64,000 nt of DNA from Pyrinomonadaceae bacterium (GTDB taxonomy: Bacteria > Acidobacteriota > Blastocatellia > Pyrinomonadales > Pyrinomonadaceae), in the NCBI GenBank assembly GCA_028284415.1, contig JANQRU010000007.1, positions 1,033,243-1,097,242 on the forward strand, written 5' to 3'. This document shows, one piece after another, positions 16,110-24,089 of the stretch; the first letter of the stretch is position 1; each line of letters begins with the position of its first letter. The translations under genes were made by a program, and so were the position numbers. The notes below the pieces were generated by a model. That model searched no databases, had not been told where the DNA came from, and was given only the letters and a program-made list of their open reading frames with translations.

Positions 16110-17114
16110 ATGGATAAATTGATCGAACAAATAGAAAGAGGTTTTCCTCAAAAGAAAATAGTTATTGTCGGTGATCTGGTTGCTGACCAGTTTTTGCGTG
16201 GGACGATCAATCGGGTTTCGCGTGAAGCTCCTGTTTTTATTTTGCGACATGATAATACTCAGACGCTTGCTGGAGGTGCTGGAAATGCAGCAGTAAATGT
16301 TGCTTCATTGAGGGGAAAAGCTTTTTTGGTGGGGTTGATTGGAAAAGATTCAAATGGAACAAATTTGAAACAGGTTTTGAGCGATTCAAATGTTGTTTGT
16401 GATTACTTGGTCGAATCCGAAAAAATCGAAACAACGACTAAAGTTCGCGTGTTAGCAGGTCAAAATTATGCACCGCGTCAGCAAGTTATAAGAATTGATT
16501 ACGAAAACCCATCCGAGATAGACGCAAATTTAATCGCAAAATTAAAAGAAAATATAGTTTCGGCAGCAAATGATGCAGATGCAATTATTCTGTCTGATTA
16601 TGACTATGGCGTGGCAAACTCCGAAATTGCCAACCTCTGCTCAGAGATCGCTCAAAAGAAAAACATTCCACTTTTGGTTGATTCGCGTTTCCGCCTAAAA
16701 GAGTTTGCGGGAGCGACTACGGCAACGCCAAATCAAGAAGAAGTTGAACAGATTTTGGGCAAGAATTTTACTGAAAAAGATTGCGTAAATTTGAGAGAAA
16801 ACCTTGATTTACAAGCCCTACTTATCACACGTGGAAATCAAGGAATGCTTTTAATTGAAAAAGACCAAGAACTAAAGGAGATTGAAGCCGTCGGATCAAA
16901 AGAACCGATTGACGTGACAGGTGCGGGCGATACTGTTATCGCAACTTATGCTCTGGGTTTGGCGAGTGGTTTAAGTTTTTACGAATCCGCAAACCTTGCT
17001 AACCACGCAGGCGGAATCGTCGTAATGAAAAAAGGTACGGCTTCGGTTAGCAAAGATGAATTAATCAAATCAATACGAAGTCTTGAGTCAAAAGTATTAG
17101 GTCAAAAGCATTGA
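16110..17114 (+). CDS. rfaE1: D-glycero-beta-D-manno-heptose-7-phosphate kinase
   Basis: This PfkB/ribokinase-fold kinase phosphorylates heptose 7-phosphate at C1 for ADP-heptose, the precursor of inner-core lipopolysaccharide. The 334 residues equal the N-terminal half of HldE. Motifs: VIVGDLVADQFLRGTINRVS, the GGAGNAAVNVASL glycine motif (about 55-67), SDYDYG, TPNQEEVEQIL, and the anion-hole/base segment DVTGAGDTVIATYAL (about 268-282). The adenylyltransferase half is a separate gene 85 bases downstream, so the bifunctional enzyme is split. Its presence argues for a Gram-negative outer membrane with heptose. Confidence 0.93.
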   Translation: MDKLIEQIERGFPQKKIVIVGDLVADQFLRGTINRVSREAPVFILRHDNTQTLAGGAGNAAVNVASLRGKAFLVGLIGKDSNGTNLKQVLSDSNVVCDYLVESEKIETTTKVRVLAGQNYAPRQQVIRIDYENPSEIDANLIAKLKENIVSAANDADAIILSDYDYGVANSEIANLCSEIAQKKNIPLLVDSRFRLKEFAGATTATPNQEEVEQILGKNFTEKDCVNLRENLDLQALLITRGNQGMLLIEKDQELKEIEAVGSKEPIDVTGAGDTVIATYALGLASGLSFYESANLANHAGGIVVMKKGTASVSKDELIKSIRSLESKVLGQKH

Positions 17115-17199
17115 AAAATTTAGACCTAATGTGCGTCACAGATAGCCTATTACTTCCTAACCTTTGATTCTTATCTCAAAATTTTCTAATCTCAAATTA

Positions 17200-17694
17200 A
17201 TGTCAGAAATAAATAATTACTTCGCACTGATTTTAGAACGCAATCGGCTGGCGGCAAGAGTAGCAATAGAACGACGCAAAAAGAAAAGAATCGTTTTAGC
17301 AAATGGATGTTTTGATCTTTTTCACGTCGGACACATACGCTATCTTGCAGGAGCTAAAGAACTTGGCGAATGTCTGATCGTTGGAATTAACTCCGATGAA
17401 CAAGTCCGAAAATTAAAGGGAGAAAATCGCCCTTTTACTCCTGAAAATGAACGTGCAGAAATTATTTCTGCCTTGAAATGTGTGGATTTTGTAACAATCT
17501 TTCCTGAGCCAACGGTCGAGGAATTAATCCGTGCGATTCGCCCTGATTTTCACGCAAAAGGAACTGACTATACGGTTGATACAGTTCCCGAAAGAGAAAT
17601 TGTTAAAGAATACGGTGGACAGGTTGCTATCGTTGGCGACCCGAAAGATCATTCATCAACAGAGATTTTTAGGTTAGTGAGCGGTAAGCAGTAA
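17200..17694 (+). CDS. rfaE2: D-glycero-beta-D-manno-heptose 1-phosphate adenylyltransferase
   Basis: This enzyme transfers AMP to heptose 1-phosphate to make ADP-heptose. It has 164 residues from ATG 17200; a TTG 36 bases upstream adds only non-homologous residues. Nucleotidyltransferase motifs: RIVLANGCFDLFHVGHIRYL, with the HxGH site, VGINSDEQVRKLKG, RPFTPENERAEII, and a C-terminal DHSSTEIFR in place of the usual S/TSTEI. The last codons (LVSGKQ and stop) lie inside the left arm of the inverted repeat at 17672. It forms a probable unit with the kinase and the two genes downstream. Confidence 0.92.
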   Translation: MSEINNYFALILERNRLAARVAIERRKKKRIVLANGCFDLFHVGHIRYLAGAKELGECLIVGINSDEQVRKLKGENRPFTPENERAEIISALKCVDFVTIFPEPTVEELIRAIRPDFHAKGTDYTVDTVPEREIVKEYGGQVAIVGDPKDHSSTEIFRLVSGKQ

Positions 17695-17741
17695 GCAGAT
17701 TTATCTCTGTCAAACTGCTCACTGCTCACTGCTCACTAAAC
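17672..17741. repeat. inverted repeat spanning the rfaE2 stop codon
   Basis: The left arm (17672-17698, TTAGTGAGCGGTAAGCAG type) pairs with the right arm (17715-17741, three tandem TGCTCAC units then TAAAC), with a few mismatches, around a 16-base loop. The left arm encodes the final residues of rfaE2; the right arm ends one base before the next gene's ATG. It may act as a hairpin between the genes or be an inserted palindromic repeat. Confidence 0.65.
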
Positions 17742-17742
17742 T

Positions 17743-18309
17743 ATGTGGCTTTCTAAAACAAAACAAGATTTGATCATTGAAGTTTGGGAAAAGCTTGATT
17801 GTGAAAGTGTCGGAGCTAAGGAAATTGAAGCCATAGAGGTTGTCGTGCGGGACGTGTTCGGTGCAAACGCTGTTGAAAGCCCTATGATTATTGCCCGCCA
17901 GCTTGCCGATGAAGGAGCAGAACTTCGCCATGCAGAGATTTTGAAACTGGATGTTTTGCGACGTATGGAATCTCCTTATGCTCCGATGTTTCGCAACATT
18001 CTAAAATTTTCAGATTTCAATCAAACCTTAAATTCAATCCGACAACTCGAAAATCTGCGACAAAAATTCCTCAAGGAAAATGATAAGGAGGGATTAAGAT
18101 TAGTTCATGAAACAGGGATCAAGGGAAAAAATCGTGCGAGAATGATCTCAAAAAACACAAAAGTTGACGAGAAAAAACGCGTTGAAAAAGCTGAGATTGC
18201 CGAATGGTTCAAGCTCTATCTGCAATCGCCCGAACTTTTTGAAAATTGGGTTAAGTTACGTCAAAACTCCAAAGACTTCAAAGAAAAATTTGCTACGGAA
18301 GATTCTTAA
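17743..18309 (+). CDS. conserved-looking hypothetical protein
   Basis: This 188-residue cytoplasmic protein is rich in Lys/Glu and predicted mostly helical. Segments such as EVVVRDVFGANAVESPMIIA and QLADEGAELRHAEILKLDVL read as folded, followed by a coiled-coil-like stretch and a polar tail. No family is recognised. It lies between rfaE2 and rsmE, three bases before rsmE, so co-expression with the methyltransferase is likely. Confidence 0.65.
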   Translation: MWLSKTKQDLIIEVWEKLDCESVGAKEIEAIEVVVRDVFGANAVESPMIIARQLADEGAELRHAEILKLDVLRRMESPYAPMFRNILKFSDFNQTLNSIRQLENLRQKFLKENDKEGLRLVHETGIKGKNRARMISKNTKVDEKKRVEKAEIAEWFKLYLQSPELFENWVKLRQNSKDFKEKFATEDS

Positions 18310-18312
18310 AAA

Positions 18313-19035
18313 ATGAGAAGATTTTACGCTCCGATGGAAAATTTCGACCACAACAAAATATCTCTGGACTCTGAGCAATCCAGACATTTACGAAATGTTT
18401 TACGTTTGCAGCCCGGAGATGAAATTTTAGTTTTTGACGGTGTCGGAAATGAATTCCGCTGTTTAGTTCAAGAATTTTCTTCAAACAAAAAAACCTGCTT
18501 TGTAAAAAGTCTGGAAAAAATAGAGCCTACGAAACCTGAGTCTAATTTAGATTCGACCTTAGCGGTTTCACTCCTAAAAGGAGATAAATTCGATCTGGCA
18601 ATTCAAAAGGCGGTCGAACTCGGCGTAACCAAATTTGTTCCGATCATTACGAAAAGATGTGATGTTAAATTGCGTAATGAAGAAAAGAAGCTCGAGCGCT
18701 GGAAAAAAATTATAATCGAAGCCTCAAAACAATGCGGGCGTGCCAAGTTGATGGAAATTACAAAACCTTTTGAGTTTGAAGAATTAGTTGAAACGGCTCA
18801 AGGCTCTAAGGTTTTATTTTCAGAACGAAACGGCGTAAGTTTTTCGGAAATAAATCCTGCTGAAAAAGTAACAGCTATTATCGGATCAGAAGGTGGTTGG
18901 GAAGATTCAGAACTTGAATTTGCAGAGAAGAATAGCTGTCAGATCGTAACTCTTGGCGGAAGGATTTTGCGGGCGGAAACGGCTGTAATCAGTATTGCAA
19001 GTATTTTACAAAACTGTTTTGGTGATATGAATTAA
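18313..19035 (+). CDS. rsmE: 16S rRNA (uracil-1498-N3)-methyltransferase
   Basis: This SPOUT-fold methyltransferase modifies U1498 of 16S rRNA. It has 240 residues, the normal length. The N-terminal PUA-like part contains SEQSRHLRNVLRLQPGDEIL and VFDGVGNEF. The SPOUT part has AVELGVTKFVPI, KKIIIEASKQCGR, the glycine-rich IIGSEGGWEDSELEFA (about residues 193-208) and the knot-closing VTLGGRILRAETAVISI. It is the last gene of the run beginning at 16110, and its stop lies inside a strong hairpin. Confidence 0.94.
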   Translation: MRRFYAPMENFDHNKISLDSEQSRHLRNVLRLQPGDEILVFDGVGNEFRCLVQEFSSNKKTCFVKSLEKIEPTKPESNLDSTLAVSLLKGDKFDLAIQKAVELGVTKFVPIITKRCDVKLRNEEKKLERWKKIIIEASKQCGRAKLMEITKPFEFEELVETAQGSKVLFSERNGVSFSEINPAEKVTAIIGSEGGWEDSELEFAEKNSCQIVTLGGRILRAETAVISIASILQNCFGDMN

Positions 19036-19065
19036 GAGAACAAAGATAATTTGTTCTCTTAATTC
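19029..19065. terminator. bidirectional terminator between convergent genes
   Basis: A perfect 16-bp stem GAATTAAGAGAACAAA / TTTGTTCTCTTAATTC with a 5-base loop contains the rsmE stop codon and lies 11 bases before the stop of the converging minus-strand gene. The A/T-rich stem ends supply T-runs in both directions. Confidence 0.7.
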
Positions 19066-19076
19066 ATAGAAAATAG

Positions 19077-19649
19077 TTAAAACTCATTTTGCTTGCGGAT
19101 ATATGCATCTCCGCGTTGTCTCATTTTTGCTTTCTGTCCCAAAGAATTAATCGCCGATGCAAGTAATTCCTCAGTATCTAACAAAAAATTTACCGTTCCT
19201 TCAGCGTCAACATCTGGATCATCAAAACGGATTATCATATAGTTTTTGCGTTTTTTGATAAGCGAACCAAGAATGCCCGAACCGGGAACCGGAACTGCTC
19301 CAACAGCACGTCCCGAACCAGCTTGAACCTTTTTCTGACTCGGATAGATCACCTGCATTGCTTTATAAGGAATTGAGAATTTTTCTTTCCCGTCTTTCCC
19401 GAAAAAGACCAGACGCTCATTGATGTCATCGAACTTTATCGTTCCGTTTTGTTTTTTGCTGAACCCAAACAAGCCCCCTTGATATTTAACTTTGTAAGAT
19501 GTGGGAGCTGGTTTTGTTTTTTTCGGTTTAACTTTTACCTTCTCTTCTTTTTTAGTATCTTCATTGCTTTCTGCCGGACGAATCTGAGCAAAAAGGCTTG
19601 TGGTTGAGAAAAACAAACCTAATACGAGTAAAATAATCAATTTTTTCAT
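19077..19649 (-). CDS. exported hypothetical protein
   Basis: This secreted protein is 190 residues. The start is ATG 19649, preceded by AGAGGT at a good distance and opening on a signal peptide (KKLIILLVLGLFFSTTSLFA). A lysine/glutamate/proline-rich linker (KKEEKVKVKPKKTKP) leads to a beta-rich part (YKVKYQGGLFGFSKKQNGTI, then DINERLVFFGKDGKEKFSIP) and NYMIIRFDDPDVDAEG. The second part resembles a PH-like membrane-proximal domain but I do not recognise a named family. It is transcribed alone and converges with rsmE. Confidence 0.65.
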   Translation of the reverse strand: MKKLIILLVLGLFFSTTSLFAQIRPAESNEDTKKEEKVKVKPKKTKPAPTSYKVKYQGGLFGFSKKQNGTIKFDDINERLVFFGKDGKEKFSIPYKAMQVIYPSQKKVQAGSGRAVGAVPVPGSGILGSLIKKRKNYMIIRFDDPDVDAEGTVNFLLDTEELLASAINSLGQKAKMRQRGDAYIRKQNEF

Positions 19650-19711
19650 AGTTACCTCTTTTGGTTTTGGGGAAAACTTCAAGTTTTATTTGAAATGTTA
19701 CGTACTTAAGT

Positions 19712-20308
19712 TTATAGACGCATCATCCCGATGGTTCGTTGCCAAGCGAGCGTTTGTTTTAATACATCGAGTCTTTTTTTATCGTCTTCAGAACACCCCG
19801 AAGATGTAAGTTCGTCAATTATAGCTTCAAGTAACGGAACAGCAAAAAGTCCAGCATGAGCAATTACCTGAGAATAATAATGTATCTGCAGAGAATTATT
19901 TTCGTCAGTATGAAATTTCTTAACAGCTTCCCTGTCTATCTTAAAAACCTCTTGCCCAGCCGGCACAACTCTATGTGGAACACCTTGAGAAATTTTGCCG
20001 CTTTGAAGCTTTGTACCGAGCAATAAAATACCGATCAAAAACCCCTGTTCATTTAAGTAATCGGGACTAAAATTTCCGAGTTCTGGCTTTGGTGAAAGTC
20101 TGGGTCCGAAGTTGGCGTATTCGGGATTTATCAACATCGAATTATAAATTACACCAATTATTTCCGAATCATTTTCAAGCGGTAATGAGACAAAATTTGC
20201 AAATCCAAAATCTTCTGATGAAGGCGGATCAGCTACGTCGAGTTCATCAATTACACGACCGATATAATCTATATGAGAATTCGATTTGACGATTTTTGCG
20301 ATTTTCAT
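19712..20308 (-). CDS. NurA-linked protein, possible HAS-barrel
   Basis: This 198-residue soluble protein has its ATG directly after the stop codon of the zinc-ribbon gene (TAGATG), so translation is probably coupled. The N-terminal 70 residues (HIDYIGRVIDELDVADPPSS, then FANFVSLPLENDSEIIGVIY) have the beta-barrel rhythm of the HAS domain that starts HerA helicases. The remainder (LLLGTKLQSGKISQGVPHRV..) is unassigned, and no Walker motif is present. With nurA two genes upstream this reading is attractive but rests on pattern and context only. Confidence 0.5.
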   Translation of the reverse strand: MKIAKIVKSNSHIDYIGRVIDELDVADPPSSEDFGFANFVSLPLENDSEIIGVIYNSMLINPEYANFGPRLSPKPELGNFSPDYLNEQGFLIGILLLGTKLQSGKISQGVPHRVVPAGQEVFKIDREAVKKFHTDENNSLQIHYYSQVIAHAGLFAVPLLEAIIDELTSSGCSEDDKKRLDVLKQTLAWQRTIGMMRL

Positions 20309-20830
20309 CTAAATTTTCCCGGAGAGTTCGGGGATAATGTACAGAAGCCACCAGAGAAAAATTTGTATTCCCAACACAAAGAAGCTTAAACCAATACTCA
20401 TCAATGAGAGTTTTTTGCCACCTGCTTTTGGATGACGGATTGCGACTCCAACACCATATGTGCCAACTATTAATGTGAAAGGAATAAACAAAACACCTAT
20501 ATATGGCACCATTGAATAGACGAATGATGCCCAAGCCATTTCGGAAACTGTGTTTCTATTTACTTCAAACAAATCAGTAATTTCCTCGGTTTCAGCATTT
20601 TCAACTAAAAATGCTTTTCCCTGTAAATGCTGCGAAGAACGTAAAGTATCAAGCGGTTGGTAATCCTCACTTAAAGTTTTTCCGCAAACAAGACAATATT
20701 TTGCATTGTCACGTTCGGCTTGTGTTCCACAGGCAACACAGGTCAAAGATGGTGCGAAAGGGCGAGAATATGAAGTTATCGTATCTCTCGGTATTCTGTT
20801 TTCTTGCTCCCTCGCTCTTTGTCGTTTCAT
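20309..20830 (-). CDS. zinc-ribbon membrane protein
   Basis: This 173-residue protein has a CxxC...CxxC ribbon (CVACGTQAERDNAKYCLVCG, about residues 31-50). Two membrane segments lie near the C terminus (MVPYIGVLFIPFTLIVGTYG and LMSIGLSFFVLGIQIFLWWL). Its ATG overlaps the end of nurA by four bases and its stop abuts the next start, so the three genes form one translationally coupled unit. A membrane link for a NurA-type nuclease is unexpected. Function is unknown. Confidence 0.7.
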   Translation of the reverse strand: MKRQRAREQENRIPRDTITSYSRPFAPSLTCVACGTQAERDNAKYCLVCGKTLSEDYQPLDTLRSSQHLQGKAFLVENAETEEITDLFEVNRNTVSEMAWASFVYSMVPYIGVLFIPFTLIVGTYGVGVAIRHPKAGGKKLSLMSIGLSFFVLGIQIFLWWLLYIIPELSGKI

Positions 20831-22041
20831 CTTCTGCGTCCTTTGCTCGAACTTTTGTGCGAAATGCTAAAGTTTAGTTTTTCACGATTGGCAAACTCTT
20901 GTAAAGCTCTAAGAAAAATTTGTCGGTCTTGATTACTAATAACGGCAGTAACATCTGCGGTTTCAAGTGCATATGGATAACCTAAGCCAATTACGCATTC
21001 AGCACGCACAACGTCAATTATTTCTTCAAGTAACCCCTCGTCAAAAATCCATGTTGGAATATCAATTCGTGCGGGGTTTGAATCGAAGGTTGTTTGCAGA
21101 TACGAAAAACCAACGATTGATTTGCCTGTCTGTTCGTCAATAAATGCACTTAAGCCTTTTCGTTTTGAATAGCAATAACAAGTTCTGTCGCCCCAGTTTT
21201 TTAAGACCCGTTTGTCTTTTGAAGTCTGGGCAGAAAGAATAGTTGCATCGTAAAGAGTCTGTTTTTTCGCGGTTTGCCGATTGCGGAAGGCATCTGCCAA
21301 GTTAACCAAATCCTTAGCAAAACTTCTTGCAACATAACCGATGATAGGGACTTTAGTTAAATGTGAATAATTGACGAGTTCGAGTAATTTACTTGTAAAT
21401 TTCTCATCTACTTCAGATTTAGGCAGTGAGGTCTGTAATAAAAGTGTGCCGTCATAGAACGCAACGGGCATTCTTTCACCTCTTTCCTGCCAACCTTTTT
21501 TCTTGTCTAAGAATTCAATTGCCTTTTCGATTTCTTTTTCAAAACGTATCTGTCCAACCAAATTTTCGGGACGTAAAGGTTCTTCCTGATTTTCAAGCAA
21601 TCTCTGTGGTGAAATTATTTCAAAGTCCGCATTTTTTTCGTACGATTGGCTTTTGTCATGAGGATTTTCAAACCAACCGATCTGAATTGCCCCAACAGGC
21701 AAAGACGTTTCTTTTTCGGCATACAGCTGGCTCCCGTCCGCCGCAAAAATTGTGCGATCTTCTAAAATTTCATTCGCCCAACTTCTTGCATCTTCGTGAT
21801 TTGTCCAACTTGTTCCAAACTCTATCGAAAAAGAATCATGTAAATCTAATTCAACTGATGGGATCGCCCCGACATTTTCAGATTGATCTACTTTTTTCAA
21901 AATCTCTCTGCTCGAAAAAGTGCTGATTTCGCGTAAAACTGCAAGATAATCATCTAAATCCGAACTCTGCAAATCGGCGAATTTCTTGAACTCGGCACGT
22001 TGCAAATTTAATTGTTCTTTTAATAATTCGAGATAGAGCAT
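20827..22041 (-). CDS. nurA: NurA-domain nuclease
   Basis: This 404-residue nuclease-fold protein is of the NurA family, which in archaea and Deinococcus degrades DNA ends together with the HerA helicase. Motif I is IFAADGSQLYAEKE (about 94-107, catalytic Asp). A second acidic strand is MPVAFYDGTLL, and the C-terminal IGLGYPYALETADVTAVISN then DRQIFLRALQEF is diagnostic. An approximately 90-residue helical N terminus precedes the domain. It is the first gene of a minus-strand three-gene unit. No HerA ATPase gene lies within the window, so a partner must be elsewhere or absent. Confidence 0.82.
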   Translation of the reverse strand: MLYLELLKEQLNLQRAEFKKFADLQSSDLDDYLAVLREISTFSSREILKKVDQSENVGAIPSVELDLHDSFSIEFGTSWTNHEDARSWANEILEDRTIFAADGSQLYAEKETSLPVGAIQIGWFENPHDKSQSYEKNADFEIISPQRLLENQEEPLRPENLVGQIRFEKEIEKAIEFLDKKKGWQERGERMPVAFYDGTLLLQTSLPKSEVDEKFTSKLLELVNYSHLTKVPIIGYVARSFAKDLVNLADAFRNRQTAKKQTLYDATILSAQTSKDKRVLKNWGDRTCYCYSKRKGLSAFIDEQTGKSIVGFSYLQTTFDSNPARIDIPTWIFDEGLLEEIIDVVRAECVIGLGYPYALETADVTAVISNQDRQIFLRALQEFANREKLNFSISHKSSSKGRRR

Positions 22042-22186
22042 TTGGGTTAAAAAGTTTTGGCTTTGAAAAGAAAAAGCGTTTGTAAAATAATATCACCAAA
22101 TTACGATGCACAAAAATTTTCAGAGAATTTACTATCGATTTTTTGCAAATACTTTTATAAAAACCGTCATCAAAATATAATTATTT

Positions 22187-22849
22187 ATGATGAAAAAGTG
22201 CCCAAAATGTAACAACACCTACGCGAACGGTTCTCTAAACTTCTGTTTGGAAGATGGAACTACCTTGATTTTAGTTAATGATGATTTTGAAACAGAAGTT
22301 CTTCCGAAGAAGAAAAGCTATGCGAAAATAATTATTGCATTGGCTTCTTTAGCAATCCTTTTTGTCTTCTCTCTGGTAGCCCTCATCGGCATTTATCAAT
22401 TCAGAAATGAAATCGCGTCGCTTTTTAAATCAGATACGGAGATAACAAATCCTAAACCCTCGCCTACGCCAGAAATTTCGACGGAATTAAATGACGAGGA
22501 ACAAATTTTAGATCTTTTTAAAAGATTGCGAAAAGCTTATGTTGAAGACGATTTTGATGAGTTAGATAAAATTATGGCTGATGGCTATATTGAAAAAAAT
22601 TCGTTCGGACAGAGATTAACTAAGAAACAGATCCTTTCCCCAGTCCAAGTTGGAAAGAAAATCTCGCTTGAGCATTCTGATTTGGATGTAGAGGTTAACG
22701 GCAAAAAAGCAACTGTTACCGGTAAAGGAATTCAGAGAGCAGAATTTGGCGGAGTAGAGGTATCGGTCAGATTTACATTTGAAACTAAACTTAGAAAGAA
22801 AGATAACAGATGGCAAGCAACTTACTCAGACGTAAAAATAAAAAGTTAA
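22187..22849 (+). CDS. zinc-ribbon / transmembrane / NTF2-like protein
   Basis: This 220-residue protein has an N-terminal zinc ribbon (KKCPKCNNTYANGSLNFCLE). One membrane helix follows (ALASLAILFVFSLVALIGIY, about 52-72), then a Pro-rich linker PKPSPTPE and a C-terminal NTF2/DUF4440-like domain (LDLFKRLRKAYVEDDFDELD, then FTFETKLRKKDNRWQATYSD). This ribbon-TM-sensor layout is common in Acidobacteriota. The function is unknown. A TATAAT ends seven bases before the ATG, so the message may have a very short leader. It ends two bases before the stop of a convergent gene. Confidence 0.75.
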   Translation: MMKKCPKCNNTYANGSLNFCLEDGTTLILVNDDFETEVLPKKKSYAKIIIALASLAILFVFSLVALIGIYQFRNEIASLFKSDTEITNPKPSPTPEISTELNDEEQILDLFKRLRKAYVEDDFDELDKIMADGYIEKNSFGQRLTKKQILSPVQVGKKISLEHSDLDVEVNGKKATVTGKGIQRAEFGGVEVSVRFTFETKLRKKDNRWQATYSDVKIKS

Positions 22850-22851
22850 AA

Positions 22852-23352
22852 TCAATCTTTTTTTGGAGGTTTTATATCGCTGTAACCATCAACCTGAAAA
22901 CGCCACTTTTTATCTTTTCCTTTGACAGCAACAACAACAAACTTTCCTTTGTGTTCGCTGAGCATCTTGCCGTCTTTGTAATAATTTAAGGTATAAACTC
23001 CAACATCGTAACCAAGATTTTTTTCAACCTTACGTTGAAAGATTTGGAATTTAATCGTCATATTCCGATCAGTTTCTTTTACATTTGTAAAAAATCTTGT
23101 AAAACTTTTCAGAATTTCATCCCGACTAAATCTAATTTCTCCACCTGGCGAAAGATATGCAGCATCCACAGTGTAAAGATTTGCAACTAGTTCGGGCTTC
23201 AAAGTTCGATAACCTGCACTAAAGGTTTTGTAAATTTCATCAATTCCGCTATGTTGCTTAACTCCTTTTTCCAGAATCAATTCAGAATTCTGTGCAGATA
23301 CGAAAAGACTTGATAAAGATACAATCAAAGAAACAAGAAATATTTTTTTCAT
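22852..23352 (-). CDS. exported DUF4440/SnoaL-like protein
   Basis: This 166-residue protein has a signal peptide (KKIFLVSLIVSLSSLFVSA). The mature part is an NTF2-fold domain: GIDEIYKTFSAGYRTLKPEL, VANLYTVDAAYLSPGGEIRF, SRDEILKSFTRFF and the closing strand RFQVDGYSDIKPPKK. Such domains bind small ligands or act as fold modules; no catalytic residue is evident. It lies upstream of nothing obvious and is probably monocistronic. Confidence 0.8.
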   Translation of the reverse strand: MKKIFLVSLIVSLSSLFVSAQNSELILEKGVKQHSGIDEIYKTFSAGYRTLKPELVANLYTVDAAYLSPGGEIRFSRDEILKSFTRFFTNVKETDRNMTIKFQIFQRKVEKNLGYDVGVYTLNYYKDGKMLSEHKGKFVVVAVKGKDKKWRFQVDGYSDIKPPKKD

Positions 23353-23385
23353 AAAGGCTGTTTTTTATGCTTTCGGTAGGTAAAA

Positions 23386-23892
23386 CTATTCGCCCGATTT
23401 AGCATTTTTAGTTAGCTTAATGTTAAACGATTTTCCTGATTCTATCATTATATTTTTTCCTTCCAAAGATAATGTTGTGATACTGAGATTCTTATCTGAA
23501 TTTTCATACTTAACATTTTCCGGCATTCCTTCAACTGAAGTAATTATGCCATTAAGCATTACGAATTCTTCTCCAAACTTACAAAAATCAATTATTATTC
23601 CTACTACCGAGTGATTTTTTTTCGCAGAAACTTTTTGTATCTCAACAACTCTGCCTGAAACAACAGAACCTTTAGGAATTGTGCCACCTTCACCTTTTAG
23701 ATCGGCAAGCAATTTGAAAGAAAGATCAGAACCAACTTTGGTTTTGGTTACATCAATCGGAGTTTCCAGTTTTACTGAAAATTCCATTCCGGCTTTTAAG
23801 TTTATTTGGGTTTGGGTTGTGTCATCACCTTGTGCGAAACAAAGTGTGAATCCTGTCAACAAAATACTGAGTGCTAAAATAATCCTAAACAT
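23386..23892 (-). CDS. exported hypothetical protein, beta-rich
   Basis: This 168-residue secreted protein has a strong ribosome-binding site (GGAGG, seven bases before the ATG) and a signal peptide MFRIILALSILLTGFTLCFA. The body includes LKAGMEFSVKLETPIDVTKT and GTIPKGSVVSGRVVEIQKVS, a beta-barrel rhythm seen in many acidobacterial secreted proteins. No enzyme motif and no named family can be assigned. It is likely abundant given the ribosome-binding site. Confidence 0.65.
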   Translation of the reverse strand: MFRIILALSILLTGFTLCFAQGDDTTQTQINLKAGMEFSVKLETPIDVTKTKVGSDLSFKLLADLKGEGGTIPKGSVVSGRVVEIQKVSAKKNHSVVGIIIDFCKFGEEFVMLNGIITSVEGMPENVKYENSDKNLSITTLSLEGKNIMIESGKSFNIKLTKNAKSGE

Positions 23893-24089
23893 GTCTCTTA
23901 CCTCCTTTTTATTTTCAATTGAACTTCCCTTGGTTCGTTTTCAAATTTTATAAAGAAGAAATGATTGCCTTGAAGAATTACTTTGGCTAAATTATAGCAC
24001 AAAATTGTATAATTCACACTTATATTTTATTTTAAATAGATTTTTGTCAGTAAGTCGTTATTTCTTAAATATTTATGATTAGATAAGTT

